64,000 bases of DNA from Candida dubliniensis CD36 (Eukaryota; Ascomycota; Pichiomycetes; Serinales; Debaryomycetaceae): the NCBI RefSeq assembly GCF_000026945.1, contig NC_012863.1, positions 310,001 to 374,000 of the forward strand, written 5' to 3'. Below are positions 34,301-44,330 of the stretch, one piece after another. Below the pieces are notes generated by a model, which ran no database searches, was not told the origin of the DNA, and saw nothing but the letters and a program-made list of their open reading frames with translations. The position numbers were made by a program, and so were the translations under genes. How positions within the stretch are numbered: position 1 is the first letter of the stretch; every line of letters starts with the position of its first letter.

Positions 34301-34688
34301 TAAAGTTGCCAAAGATTCAAATTTATCACAATCATTGAAAGTTTATCAATATTTATATTCTTGGAGATTATTTGGTTGTGTAGTTGAGAAAAGTCATAAC
34401 ACAGAATTAGGTGATAAAAGAGGAGCAATTGAAGCATTATATGAATTCATTACTAGATTCAGAATAGAAAATCCTAGTGTTGGTGATGTGGGAAGAAAAG
34501 TGAAATTGAAAATACTTGAAATTTATATGATAATTTTGAATTTATTAAAAAGTTTTGAAAATAATCAAGATCAATGGTTTTTGAAAAATACTAAAGAAAT
34601 AAGATCAATTGTTACATTAAATGATTTGAAATTAGAATATTTAGAATGGTTGAAAAATTTAGATGAAGATATATCAATGTTTACATAG
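31368..34688 (+). CDS. NUP120: Nucleoporin Nup120 (Nup160 family, Y-complex)
   Basis: Scaffold subunit of the nuclear pore Y-complex. The N-terminal half reads as a beta-propeller with few exact motifs (VLKLWNLGGHQNL near residue 260; LILWKS-like WKSNTSSVLVEYTI near 385). The second half is helical. The assignment rests mainly on the C-terminus: GAIEALYEFITRFRIEN...IYMIILNLLKSFENNQDQWFL...IVTLNDLKLE, which aligns with yeast Nup120 AAAEVLYQYI...VINVLSSFDSAYDQWIL...VVTLTDLRDEL. At 1106 aa the length fits (yeast 1037). It ends 71 bp from the TAP42 stop. Confidence 0.88.
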   Translation: MDVSYSFTPLIGYKDSLIDQHVKLPLNYPIIDNNHIKTISTTPNNEFHKKIATTGKIIKLSKQSLVLAVSISVFNDMKTIVLTPMELQLNSIGFQFQNLIIDLPHSIFSTNCITFHYSNDHILIDLVDENYLFITLKIAIDKFIFGQQLTLDNFEEWGYISVPYSFELRSSPFFVKCLDNLNLIVSLKDGGLLHFKRDEDLGEITVFNFQEQGTLIPFLGFFGGGKRKEIVLDGVSSNSIVDVLQIGDVVITLSVNKVLKLWNLGGHQNLSTLAIADDDTWLPTIPSKYLKSYKQEDGKTIVSLFINTKSGDSSKSMFVFKSFELEGSNLNDLSDLSFQPELPNSVLFSSDVFYHESNFQNTIWFIQDYEIEVQIGQSQIKYYILWKSNTSSVLVEYTINLINGAILSIHISHPNGFEIDENISAYHDTEYYMDRIFDSGNYDSLIVLTSIQILSQHWEIDSNNTDMTTQTIRQLAIDAINSKAASDNTKSYWFKLQSLCEEFKNLSQETLSLSIFDNQILTLNVNGYGIYRKSAFFESFANQKLNSPDGKLMLIFNKFETFISRKSYHKLHQELLQFQKISANDITNLFTKHIEGKISTTEIQTILTDLEQIPGIVEIVKSLIGSSGFELVDVSIPSKSLGTFYKIATVMIFRNIMETHKTLLLDLVALFFICETNDQIVEFVNQIRSNLVQYNIMEVVFDTCLTSGVVETKNMGQVQNSIFWSSIVGTHSQLKRLIGSLQLNDGYEYFYNKVLCEDYLVDVIIELINNKEYFYLREKFLTKLNQEKIVEKFLVGLIYLFNNDAKSFYEIFHNYSKFQNFSENKIKKHLNKDENLQNFTEVLFSNPSKSQYYHGLSKLVQSQIKTNTSNKSQQEEHSFIEIASDLETLAIDNESNIVTREEFYLNLFELSLRISNYDITTKCLKNLTVSTSFKNLMTKFITKIISQLKLDIIFPATNDDDDDDFYRQHFSLIDSIIDKVAKDSNLSQSLKVYQYLYSWRLFGCVVEKSHNTELGDKRGAIEALYEFITRFRIENPSVGDVGRKVKLKILEIYMIILNLLKSFENNQDQWFLKNTKEIRSIVTLNDLKLEYLEWLKNLDEDISMFT

Positions 34689-34759
34689 GATTAACATAAT
34701 ATAATTATGTATTATAACCTATTCTATTGTAAAAGTTTCCTTTTTTCTTTTTTTTTTTT

Positions 34760-35860
34760 TTAACCAATATTGGCTTTCATATTACCTGAACCTTTAGGAT
34801 TATCATCTTTCCAATCATCCCAACGTCTTTTTTCTTCTTCAACTTCAGAATCTTCTGTATCACTATCATTATCATCATTTTTAGGTTTATCTTTTACTTC
34901 ATTTTTTAACATTTTCCCATTAGCCAATTCATAATCTAAATATTCTTCAACTGTCATAGAAGGTAATACTTGACCAGTTCCAAACACTTTTTCCTTTAGG
35001 TTTTGCTTTTGAGAAGTGATTGTAAATGGTTGTAAAATTTTCCCCAGTTTATTTATTAAATCAGAAACTTGATATGATAATTTCGGTAATGATTCTAATT
35101 TTGTCGTAAACCCATACTCATCATCTTTGTCTTTATCTCTTTTAGAATTGATTTTTGTTTGTAACCTTGAATCATTAATTTCTAAATTAGTAGATGAATT
35201 GAAATTTTTAAGAGGACGATTCTTTAATACTTGTAACTCCATATTTATAGATTCTAATAAATTAAATGATTTTAAAATGAAAAATTTCAATTGATCTAAA
35301 TAAATCGTCCTTATAATTTCTTCATCAAATTTATTTATATCATCATCTTTCAGATTAAGAATAGATAATTTTTTCAATAATTCTTGTTCCTTTTTGAAAT
35401 TATCAATTTTTTCTTGACGTTTATTCATAGCACTTAATTCATATGATTGTCCTTTACGTAAAATGGTAAATTTTTTAGATTGTTCCAAAGTTAATATATC
35501 GTAATTGGTTAAATTTTCTAAATATGTAAATATAAATTGTTTGGCAGTTTGTAAATTTTCTGATTTATAATCCAAATCAATAATTCCTTCTTTGTTCATT
35601 AACAATTTAGTATATAATTCCCCAATATAATACCACAAATTTAAAAATGGAATATAATTAGTAGATATTTCTTCTATTCGTTCATTATCACTAAATAATG
35701 ATAATTGTTCCACAAGTTTTAGAACTAATTGAAATTCAGAAAGAATTTTCGTTAAACGATTTTGATATGATACTGAGTCTTGTCTTTCAGATATATTCTG
35801 TAAATTTTCATATTGTTGTATGGCCAATTTATATCTCTCTGCTACTGTCAATTGTTCCAT
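34760..35860 (-). CDS. TAP42: Tap42, regulatory protein of PP2A-type phosphatases in TOR signalling
   Basis: Binds PP2A-like catalytic subunits (Pph21/22, Sit4) under TORC1 control. The 366-aa protein is helical through about residue 240, as expected of the 14-3-3-like domain of the alpha4/Tap42 family. The C-terminal signatures TVEEYLDYELANGKML (about 300) and RRWDDWKDDNPKGSGN...ANIG are present and close to yeast. It is divergent from TOA2, with a TA repeat (35901-35918) in the 346-bp shared region. Confidence 0.95.
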   Translation of the reverse strand: MEQLTVAERYKLAIQQYENLQNISERQDSVSYQNRLTKILSEFQLVLKLVEQLSLFSDNERIEEISTNYIPFLNLWYYIGELYTKLLMNKEGIIDLDYKSENLQTAKQFIFTYLENLTNYDILTLEQSKKFTILRKGQSYELSAMNKRQEKIDNFKKEQELLKKLSILNLKDDDINKFDEEIIRTIYLDQLKFFILKSFNLLESINMELQVLKNRPLKNFNSSTNLEINDSRLQTKINSKRDKDKDDEYGFTTKLESLPKLSYQVSDLINKLGKILQPFTITSQKQNLKEKVFGTGQVLPSMTVEEYLDYELANGKMLKNEVKDKPKNDDNDSDTEDSEVEEEKRRWDDWKDDNPKGSGNMKANIG

Positions 35861-36206
35861 AATTATTATAGGTTATTGATAATCTATCAGAATGGATAAA
35901 TATATATATATATATATGCTAGGAGGTAAATGGATGAAGGCAAAAATTGATATAAATGAATGGAAAATCTTCTCCGTAAAATCAAATAAATATGTGGTCG
36001 TGTGAGTATCAATATTTCCAGTAATTGTTTAGTGATGATAAAAAGTCAAACCCACAAACCAAAAAATAATCAAAGAAGTAATAATCTTTTCTACTTTGAT
36101 CAGTTTAACTTATTTTAAATATCTCTTTCTAGTTACTCCCTTAACAATTATTTCCTCCCCTGGTTCTTTTTTTTTTTGTTTTATAGTTTTAATATTTCAA
36201 TCAAAC
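35861..36206. promoter_or_regulatory. Divergent TAP42-TOA2 promoter region
   Basis: 346 bp. It contains an AT-dinucleotide run at about 35901-35918 and a T run at 36170-36178. No other motif I can support. Confidence 0.5.
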
Positions 36207-36596
36207 ATGTCAGCACCAGCTTATTATGAGTTATATAGAAGATCAACTATAGGAGTAACTTTAATGGATGCATTAGATACATTAATTTCTGATGAAAAAA
36301 TTCAACCTCAATTAGCTAATAGAATTTTAATTAATTTTGATCGAATTATAGCTGAAAATTTGAAAAATGAAAATATTGTTGGTAAATCTAAATTAATTTT
36401 TAAAGGTGATTTAGATACTTATCGATTTTGTGATGATGTTTGGACATTTATTATTAAAAATGTCATTATTAAATTGAATGATGTATCAAAAGATAATAAT
36501 AATAATAGTAATGATAAAGATAGTGGTGATTTAGAATTAAATGTTGATAAATTCAAAATTGTTGCTTGTAATTCTAGAAAAGCTGGTGAGATGTAA
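36207..36596 (+). CDS. TOA2: TFIIA small subunit
   Basis: The 129-aa product from MSAPAYYELYRRSTIGVTLMDALDTLISD matches TFIIA gamma, the general factor that stabilises TBP on TATA DNA. The N-terminal helical bundle includes QPQLANRILINFDRIIAENL. The C-terminal beta part has YRFCDDVWTFIIKNV and ends in FKIVACNSRKAGEM. An in-frame extension to 36096 gives a hydrophobic leader unlike any TFIIA, so I reject it. An Asn/Asp-rich insert (about residues 95-108) separates the last strands. Confidence 0.94.
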   Translation: MSAPAYYELYRRSTIGVTLMDALDTLISDEKIQPQLANRILINFDRIIAENLKNENIVGKSKLIFKGDLDTYRFCDDVWTFIIKNVIIKLNDVSKDNNNNSNDKDSGDLELNVDKFKIVACNSRKAGEM

Positions 36597-36682
36597 ATGT
36601 TTGAACAAAAAGGAAAATAATCTATTTTATCTCTACTATAACATAGGTTTATGTATATATGTATATGTGTATATGTGTGTGT

Positions 36683-38044
36683 CTATTTATTGAATGAAAT
36701 AACGGCCCATTTACCAGAACTACTCCAAAGTTGACCATTTTCATTACCCATATTTTCATATTCTTTGATCAATTTCTCATTAATTCCTTCAGGTAATCCA
36801 ACAACAACATCTGCTTTACAAGTACGTAATGATAAAACTGGTAAATTTGAAGTAGCCAATTCTTGTATTGAAGTTTTAAATGGAGTAGTTTTAAGCCATT
36901 GTAAATCACCAGTTAATTTACGATAATTCAAATCACCTTTGAAAATAATCAAGTTGGATTTTTGAAGTTCCAAATATAAAGATTCAAATTTAGGAATATA
37001 CCAATAATTATAATCCAAAGTCCAAAACGGATCATGATTAATAATAAGAGCATGGTTATCATAATAATGTTTAATCTTATCATGAACTAATTTGATGGAA
37101 CTAGGTTCATCTGAATGTATCTTTGGATAAAATTTAGGATCAGCCAATTGTTTAAGCAAATCTTGGAAATCTTTAGGCATGGTATCACTTACAAACCAAG
37201 GAATTTCTTTGCAATGTAAATGAACTTCTTGAACAAGATTGGAATCCAATAAAAACAAAGTTAAAATCAAATCGGCAAATAATTCAAATCCAGAATTATC
37301 TAATACAATATCTACTCGTTTGGATCCATTACCATTGCTAGCATTTTGCAATTGATTCCAAGCTTGAGATAAATCATTGACTAATATTTTTTCTTCATTC
37401 TTTTTACGAACTTCTGCTCCTTGAACGGATTTAATATCTTCTAAAGTGACATTTCCTGCTAATAAAGATAAATCAGTGGCATTACCCCATAAGGAAATAT
37501 CAATAAATTCTTTAAATAATAAATGTAATACTTCTTCATTAGCTTGATCTAATTGTTTTGATAATATTTCATAACGTTTACATAATTCCAAAACTCCCAA
37601 TTCTGATTGTTTAAAAGTTTTATCCTTTAATTTTTGGAAAACATCATAATTTGTCCAAAATTTATTAGTATTATCAACAATGAAAAAATTATTAATATAT
37701 TGGTATAAATAACATTCTAAATATAACCAAGGACCAGTTTGCCAAGTAACTGGTTTAATTTTATTAAAAATTTCCAATGATTCATTATAATGTTTCAAAT
37801 GAGGATTTACTTTTAATTCTTCATCAGTGAATGGTCTAACAATAGCATCATTGGCAAAATCTTCTTTGATGTTCAATAATTGTTGAATGATTTTATGACC
37901 TAATGATGCTTCTTCTTGATGAATTTCAATGGTTTGTTGGACATCCTCAATGGCTCCATCAATAATGGTTGGCCAACGCTTGCGAACAGTAGGATATGCA
38001 AATGAGTTTTTATCGTCGTTGTAATATGGTGGAGGTAATGACAT
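36683..38044 (-). CDS. HRT2: DUF89/ARMT1-family metal-dependent damage-control phosphatase (Hrt2-like)
   Basis: The 453-aa protein matches the yeast YMR027W/Hrt2 group, whose members hydrolyse sugar phosphates such as fructose 1-phosphate with a bound divalent metal. Signatures include MSLPPPYYNDDKNSFAYPTVRKRWPTII at the start and RVDIVLDNSGFELFADLILTLFLL (about residue 245), which carries the Asp-Asn metal ligands. NLIIFKGDLNYRKLTGD lies near 375. VLSLRTCKADVVVGLPEG follows near the C-terminus. Length fits (yeast 470 aa). No targeting signal is visible. Confidence 0.92.
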   Translation of the reverse strand: MSLPPPYYNDDKNSFAYPTVRKRWPTIIDGAIEDVQQTIEIHQEEASLGHKIIQQLLNIKEDFANDAIVRPFTDEELKVNPHLKHYNESLEIFNKIKPVTWQTGPWLYLECYLYQYINNFFIVDNTNKFWTNYDVFQKLKDKTFKQSELGVLELCKRYEILSKQLDQANEEVLHLLFKEFIDISLWGNATDLSLLAGNVTLEDIKSVQGAEVRKKNEEKILVNDLSQAWNQLQNASNGNGSKRVDIVLDNSGFELFADLILTLFLLDSNLVQEVHLHCKEIPWFVSDTMPKDFQDLLKQLADPKFYPKIHSDEPSSIKLVHDKIKHYYDNHALIINHDPFWTLDYNYWYIPKFESLYLELQKSNLIIFKGDLNYRKLTGDLQWLKTTPFKTSIQELATSNLPVLSLRTCKADVVVGLPEGINEKLIKEYENMGNENGQLWSSSGKWAVISFNK

Positions 38045-38895
38045 CCTGTTGTTGTCTTGTATGATGTAGTAAAAATATTCACTTTGTAGAAATATACTGT
38101 CAATAATCCTAAGTCAAATCTATTTTGAACAATTCACCTGCTGACGGGTTTTATGATGCCGGATTATCTGAGGTTTTGGTAAAATGTGCACGTACTTGTT
38201 GTTACACATAAGGAGATATTATAGATTGCGGCCGAGGCCAAACAAGTTGTGGTATAACCACTATCAAAAGTGGTAGCGTGATGATAATTGAAAATGATAT
38301 TATGTCTTTGAATCCAATTAACAATAAAAGATGGTTGCAGAGCTGATCAAATATTCTTAACTTGCTGTTGTTGTTGTTGTTGTGTTTGATTTTATTAATA
38401 AATTCTTCTATATCAAAAAATGCATGTTATTTAGAAATGAAGAATTGTAGTAATTTTTTTGCAAAATTTTTACAAAACTGTCAAGTGTTTGCAACATTGA
38501 AAACAAAACTCTCAATGTCTGCAACGATAATGATGATATAGCTCAAAACACTTGTTGCATCAGAGTAGAGCCACTTATTACATCAAAAACTTTAATTCGA
38601 TAAAATACAAAACAATATATTCAAATAATACTAATAGATAAAAAAAAAAAACAAGAGTCTTGCTTGGACATCAAATATCCATCAATTAAAAATAAAGATC
38701 GATACTAAAACATCTGGGCAAAGAAAACTGTGTAAACTAAAGTGAAACAATAAGAAAACAAAATAATAATTCAATAAAAGATAATCAAAGAAAAGGAATA
38801 AGGGAAAATCAATAATATACAACAATAACTTTCAATTAAGCAAAATTTCAATTTCAATTCAATTCAATACTCTTCTTAATTTAAACCTATTGAAC
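38045..38895. other. HRT2 upstream region / NHP6A 3' region
   Basis: 851 bp. The part at 38150-38300 is richer in GC and in inverted repeats: GCGGCCGAGGCC (about 38229), GTGGT-ATA-ACCAC (about 38252-38264) and ACCACT...AGTGGT (about 38260-38277). The rest is AT-rich with A runs. A structured RNA is possible, but I cannot name one. Confidence 0.4.
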
Positions 38896-39174
38896 TTAGA
38901 TGGAGTTCTTTTTAGCATATTCAGCCTTTTCTTTTTCATATCTCTTTTTATCAGCTTCAGCTTTGTTTTCATATGGTAACTTATCTTCACTGTTCAAAGC
39001 CTTCCATTTTTCACCCAATAATTTACCAACTTGACCGAATGAAATACCTGGGTTTTCAGCTCTAACAATGTCTCTGTTTTCGTTAGCAAAAAACATGTAA
39101 GCGGATAAAGATCTTTTTGGAGCATCTGGGTCCTTCTTCTTTCTAGAGGACTTCTTTCTTTCACCTGGAGCCAT
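38896..39174 (-). CDS. NHP6A: HMG-box chromatin protein Nhp6
   Basis: A 92-aa protein with a basic N-terminal arm ([20 protein letters not shown]) followed by one HMG box, [38 protein letters not shown] (residues 22-60), through about residue 88. It bends DNA non-specifically and assists FACT and transcription initiation. The length and arm are as in yeast Nhp6A (93 aa). It is preceded by more than 2 kb without a gene. A TACTAAC with a following AAG just upstream of the start suggests a 5'-UTR intron. Confidence 0.96.
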   Translation of the reverse strand: MAPGERKKSSRKKKDPDAPKRSLSAYMFFANENRDIVRAENPGISFGQVGKLLGEKWKALNSEDKLPYENKAEADKKRYEKEKAEYAKKNSI

Positions 39175-39183
39175 TGTAATAAA

Positions 39184-40097
39184 CTTTTTTTATTAATAGT
39201 TAGTAAGTTAAAAAAATAAAAAATAAAAAAATAAAAAAAATAAAAGAAAGTAAAAGAAAGACAAAAAAAAACAAAAAAATGAAAAAAACAAGAATACCAG
39301 CCAACTGATATATACTTGAGTTTTTCTTTTTCTGTTCTTCAAGTGTAAACTTGAGTCCATTAAAATATAAACAAACCAACAACAACAAAAAAACAACGGA
39401 TTACGCGTTTTCCTGTATATAATCCACCAATTGCTCGTTCTCACTGAAATTCTCCCATACAAAAAACGCCTAAAATGTGGAAACTTGGTCGTGTAAACCA
39501 GCAGAAAAAATGGTTAACAAATTTTAAGTGTGTGTCCGTGTGTGTGTGTTGAGGTTTCTCTCTTGTCATTTATTTCTCGTTCTCTCTCTTTCTTTTTCTC
39601 TCTCTCTCTCATTCTCTTCTCCCACCCGTTCACTAAAAAAAAAATTTCTCTTAATAGGGGGGAAGGGAGGAGGAGGAGGCAAAATTTCTGTGAATTTGTT
39701 GAAAATCCAATGAAATTCATTTCACCAAAATCCCAATTGACCCCATCCAATCAATCCAAAATTAATCAATCAATTCACTGTAGTTTAACTGTTAACCAAA
39801 TGAAGTTTTGGAAATTTTTTTTTTTTTGCAACCCATTGTTTTCTCTCTCTCACTCTCACACTGGTTGACACTCTGTATGGCTAGGCTATAAAGCATGGGA
39901 GTCAGGTTTTGAAGTTGACCATCGTTGTTTCCCCAAAAAAAATTTCCTCCCGACAATCTGTTCAAGCAATTGGATTATATACTCTTATATCCCTTGTATC
40001 ATTGAAGTATAATTTTGTTTGTCTTGTTGTTGTTTGTAAAAATTTTCAGTTTTCTCACTTTCTTTTTGGTTGTTAATAAATTAATCTATTTACATAC
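39184..40097 (-). other. Candidate 5'-UTR intron of NHP6A
   Basis: TACTAAC on the minus strand at 39205-39199 is followed by AAG ending at 39184, 9 nt before the start codon. The only upstream GTATGT begins at 40097, giving a 914-nt intron. A GTATGG near 39459 would give a shorter one. The branch point is exact, the donor choice is not settled. Confidence 0.4.
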
Positions 40098-41354
40098 TTT
40101 AATAATAATATGTGGGTTTGTTTAGTATGGGAAGAATATACTATTGGTAAGGAAAAAAAAAAAAAGTATGAGAAGAAGATACAAAAAAAAAATTGTATGG
40201 TGGGAAGTACTTTAGTACCTATAAATAATTAACTAGGTGAGGGATTTTAATATGGACAACCAACAAACAACAACCAACAGAGAAAAAAAAAGATTTACCA
40301 GCACAATAAAATTGCTATATCGTGGATTTCTGCACAAAATTGTGCATATTTACACTACAACAACAACACAGCCAAACGATATAGTTTTTATATTGTCCTA
40401 ATTAGTTAATTCTCTCCCCAGCACCAACATCATTCACACATTCTATCTTTCTACTTCTATTGTTAATTATTGCACAACAAAAAAAATTGAACTAAACGCC
40501 ACGACCACCAAAAGAAGTTCAAACATATCATTTTTGTTACATTTTGACTTGTTTGCCACCTTATCTCACTCTAATCACGTGCCTTAACATTCTACAACTC
40601 CTCTATCAAAATACCATTGAGAGAATCAAGATTATATAGCCATGAAGTAGTACGAGGATGTAAATAGAAGGACAGTGGCCACAACAGGAGAAATGATAGA
40701 TGATTTGAAATAACCCAAAATCAAATCACTTTATTCTCTACTTCCCCGTTTTCCAAGAGCCATCTTGATCTTGATCTAATCAAGAATACGATTATTTTTT
40801 TTATATAAATTGAACCAAATAGGTATAATTTGGCAATTTCTGCCTAATCTATGCAGATTTCAAAACTGTTACCATGTCGTTGTTGTTGTGTACCTGCCTA
40901 ATTGTTTTTTTTTTTTTTTTTGGAATTATTGTTGTCACTTCAAATACACAAGTTGCAAAACTACTATTGATTATCAATTTCCTCTTAAGATTAAGTTAAT
41001 ATTGTCTAGGATTATACCCATCTCTCTTTACCAAACCTACCCACTGATTACACATTAGATATTTTGCAACAATATCACTACCACCACCACCAACACTCTG
41101 TTCATATTTTACACACTCTTCATATCACCCATTGACCAATATCTACAAAAAAAAAAATTCATATTTATGTTTCTTTTAACTTAACAAAAACACAAATGAT
41201 ACCACAATTGTTAAATTTAAATACACACAATTATAAAATATAAGAACAAATAATATTTACCTTTTTTTTTTTCTTTTCACTCTTATTTTCTTACAAAATA
41301 AAAACGTCCAACATAACAACATCTATTCAATCTCAACTCAACAGACCTTTGAGA
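40098..41354. promoter_or_regulatory. Long NHP6A upstream region
   Basis: About 1.25 kb without a gene. It contains a CACGTG E-box at 40576-40581 (ATCACGTGCC, Cbf1 type), A and T runs (for example 40904-40921), and the probable 3'-UTR of DEF1 at its far end. Open frames present resemble nothing known. Confidence 0.45.
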
Positions 41355-43583
41355 TTAGTACCAGCCACCACGGTACTGATTGGAATCTTGGTACCCATAT
41401 TGAGGGTATTGTTGATAAGCTCCGTATTGTGGCATCATATGCTGTTGAGGAACAGGTTGTGCATGCTGTTGTTGTTGCAGTTGATGTTGTTGAGATGATT
41501 GTCCTTGTTGTTGTGAGGTTTGTTGACCATCAGAAGCACCATCAGATGCAGTTTGAGTTCCTTGTTGTGATTGACCCGAAGTATGTTGAGATGCTTGTTG
41601 ACCTTGTTGTTGAGGAGGATAAGAATAACCAGGATATCTGCTATTAAATTGATTAGGATTGTAGTATTGTTGTTGAGCACCAAAACTATTACTTGAAACA
41701 GATCCTTGTTGGCTGGCAGAAGAAACTGGTTGTTGTCCACCTTGTTGAGATGGCTGTTGTTGCTGTTGTTGTTGTTGAGCTCCTTGTTGAGTTCCTTGTT
41801 GAGGAGCACTAAATCCAGTTGAGCCTAAACCACCAGCATTAAAATATGGATTGTTGTAATAATAATTGTAGTATGCAGGATAACCAAATGGAGTAGGCAA
41901 TTGTTGTTGCTGTTGTTGAGCAGCCAATACAGCAGCTTGTTGTTGTTGTAATGTAGATTGATTGACAATTGGACTTTGAGTAGAATCAGCAGAATTGCCT
42001 TGTTGAGCATATTGATTGTAACCTCCTACACCACCACCAATTGTAGCAACATGACTAGCAGCTGGAGAGGCAGTAGCAGCAGCAGCAAAGGCTTGTTGGT
42101 TGTACGCATTGTAATCGAATCCTGGATAACCAGCAAATTGAGCACCTGGTTGAGCTGTTTGTTGAGGATATTGTTGTTGTTGATATTGACCATAGTAGTC
42201 GTATTGTTGCTGTTGCTGTTGTTGTGTTGGCTGACTTGCTTGTGGCTGTTGTTGTTGTTGCTTAGAGTATTGACTCTGTTGTTGATAATTATTTTGTTGG
42301 TATCTTTGTTGTGCTGGTTGTTGATTGTATAATCCATAACGTTGTTGTTCTTGCAATGGCTGTTGTTGTTGTTGTTGTTGTTGCTGTTGTTGTTCTGGTT
42401 GAACTTGGTCAGGAATAACCTCATCTCGTGTGACTTCTGTTGCTTCTTTTGGTTCACCTGCATCAACTGACAATGATCCGAATGAAATACCCACAGAATC
42501 AACTTGTTGTTGTGTAGTTGGCAATACAACTTGTGGTTGTTGATCTATAATTGAAGAAGCAGTAGGTTCAGAAAATGAAACATCGGCAACAGCAGCAACA
42601 GTAGAGGTAGTTGGTGCTTCCACTGGTTCATCAGTTGTTGGTTGAATAGTTTGAACAGCTTCAACTGCAGTTTCCTCTAAAACATCTTCAACTGGCTTAG
42701 ATTCTTCTTGGACTGGAACATGTTCTTCCGGTTTGGATTCCTCTGGTTGTTGTGGCACAGGCTTACTAACAGCTTTAGGCTTTGGCTTAGTTTTTGGTGC
42801 AATGGCTGACGCCCAAGATCCTTGTTTTGGTTCGGGAATTGCTGCCTGTTTCAAAACTGGTTTTGTGTGTTCTATTTCTGATTGTTCTGGGACAGACTCG
42901 ACTCGTTCCTGAACAACATTTTCCGATTCTTGTTGTGATGTTTCTAATTCACCAGAAGGTTCACCAGAAGGTTCACCAGAAGGTTCATCTGCTTCTGGCA
43001 CAACACCATCTTTGCTGCTTGGTATGCTTTCAGATACTTCGGATTTTGTTTCTTGTCTCTTTGGTTTATCATTAGATAAAGCTGCTGCCCATGAATTTGA
43101 AGGTGGGGCCGATTCCTTGGTTACCGAACTAGTTGCACTTGTAGCAGAGGCGGAGGAAACCTTTTGTCTTTCTGTCTTTTCATTCTTCTTATGAGCTGCA
43201 TTAGGATGTTGTCTCTTAGGAGGTCTCGAGGACGACGAAGTTTTAGCTTTATTGTTGAGCCTTCTATCTCCTGTGGCTATAGTAGAATTTGATGCACCAT
43301 TGGCGTTGCCAGTCACTGAATCAGTTGTGTCGTCCTTATGTTCTTTCTTCTTATGTTTTTCCTTCTTAATTGGTTCCCATTTGGATACCTTGTTATTAAC
43401 TATCAAGTCAATCACAATTTCTAAAGAGTTATCATTCTCCGACAACAAACCTTGTAATTCGTCTGCTTCCCAGTCTGGGAACATTTCGACCAAATTTGTC
43501 AATTCAGTAGATGTGCTATTACTATTGTTACCATTATTGAATCGTTTCAGTTGATTCTTATATGTTTTTCGATACGTTGACAT
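41355..43583 (-). CDS. DEF1: Def1-type RNA polymerase II degradation factor
   Basis: Def1 promotes ubiquitylation and degradation of stalled RNA polymerase II. The N-terminal CUE domain reads LTNLVEMFPDWEADELQGLLSENDNSLEIVIDLIVNNKVSKWEPI (about residues 26-70), which aligns with yeast Def1 including the following SKWEPIKKEKHKKK. SWAAAL and GSWASAI repeats (about 165 and 255) also match. The C-terminal half is a very long Gln-rich region with Tyr/Asn/Gly, as in yeast, where it is cleaved to activate the protein. I start at 43583; an upstream Met at 43652 adds residues with no similarity. A triple GEPS repeat (EPSGEPSGEPSGE) occurs near residue 205. Confidence 0.85.
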   Translation of the reverse strand: MSTYRKTYKNQLKRFNNGNNSNSTSTELTNLVEMFPDWEADELQGLLSENDNSLEIVIDLIVNNKVSKWEPIKKEKHKKKEHKDDTTDSVTGNANGASNSTIATGDRRLNNKAKTSSSSRPPKRQHPNAAHKKNEKTERQKVSSASATSATSSVTKESAPPSNSWAAALSNDKPKRQETKSEVSESIPSSKDGVVPEADEPSGEPSGEPSGELETSQQESENVVQERVESVPEQSEIEHTKPVLKQAAIPEPKQGSWASAIAPKTKPKPKAVSKPVPQQPEESKPEEHVPVQEESKPVEDVLEETAVEAVQTIQPTTDEPVEAPTTSTVAAVADVSFSEPTASSIIDQQPQVVLPTTQQQVDSVGISFGSLSVDAGEPKEATEVTRDEVIPDQVQPEQQQQQQQQQQQPLQEQQRYGLYNQQPAQQRYQQNNYQQQSQYSKQQQQQPQASQPTQQQQQQQYDYYGQYQQQQYPQQTAQPGAQFAGYPGFDYNAYNQQAFAAAATASPAASHVATIGGGVGGYNQYAQQGNSADSTQSPIVNQSTLQQQQAAVLAAQQQQQQLPTPFGYPAYYNYYYNNPYFNAGGLGSTGFSAPQQGTQQGAQQQQQQQQPSQQGGQQPVSSASQQGSVSSNSFGAQQQYYNPNQFNSRYPGYSYPPQQQGQQASQHTSGQSQQGTQTASDGASDGQQTSQQQGQSSQQHQLQQQQHAQPVPQQHMMPQYGAYQQYPQYGYQDSNQYRGGWY

Positions 43584-44330
43584 GGTTTCTTGATTATATT
43601 TATATATGTGTGTGTATGAAATGTGATCCTTGGATTTGTTTTTTCTTTGCAAGTTGTTCCTAACTCTTATTTCCTAATTATATCACCTTCTTTTGTATAT
43701 ACACAATAAACGCAGTTTCAACTCCAAGTGAAATGTTCGATTGATTGATTGATTGAGATTATTCGTAGATAAGTTTCAAAAGTGGAAGTAGGTAGAATAT
43801 ATACTTTTACGAGAGCAAGTCAAGAAATGTGGTATGCAATTTTTTTTTTTTCTTCGATGAAATTTTGTTGGAAGCAGTGACGTTCAACGGATGGTAGAAA
43901 GAAAATTTTTTCTTCTCTCTTTCTTTCATTTCAGTAGTTCTGAAGGTTGAGATTTATGTCATACAATTTTTTGTTTTTTGTATTCTCTTTTTTTCGGCTT
44001 TGTTCACAGCTTTACCTTGTTGTAAAGAAAAAGAACAATAAAAGAGAATATCCACACGATTCATCTTGGTTTGTAAGATCTGATATATAGCTTCTTTTGG
44101 AGAATATTTTGTAATTTCATATATTCCTATACTATATATACGCTGTTTATCCCCCCACCTGTATTGGACGTTTCTATATGAACCACAGTTGTTGACTCAA
44201 ATCTGGTTTCGCTGGAAATGATTCTTTTTTCTTTTCTATTGTTAAAGAACTTAAGAGTCGTGTGCACTTGAACAATGCTAACTTACAATAGACTAGTTTT
44301 TCCTTTTTATTAGATCTAACTTAAACGTAT
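43584..44330. promoter_or_regulatory. DEF1 upstream / PBY1 3' region
   Basis: 747 bp. A GATT repeat at 43739-43755 and T runs near 43838 are seen. No gene and no motif I can assign. Confidence 0.5.

Noticed and set aside
38278..38344. Box C/D snoRNA (GTGATGA ... CTGA) upstream of HRT2
   Set aside because: No terminal stem, no internal boxes and no recognisable rRNA guide.
39200..39868. Several short Phe-rich and Ser/Leu-rich frames upstream of NHP6A
   Set aside because: They read A/T and CT simple sequence in the leader and promoter, with no homology.
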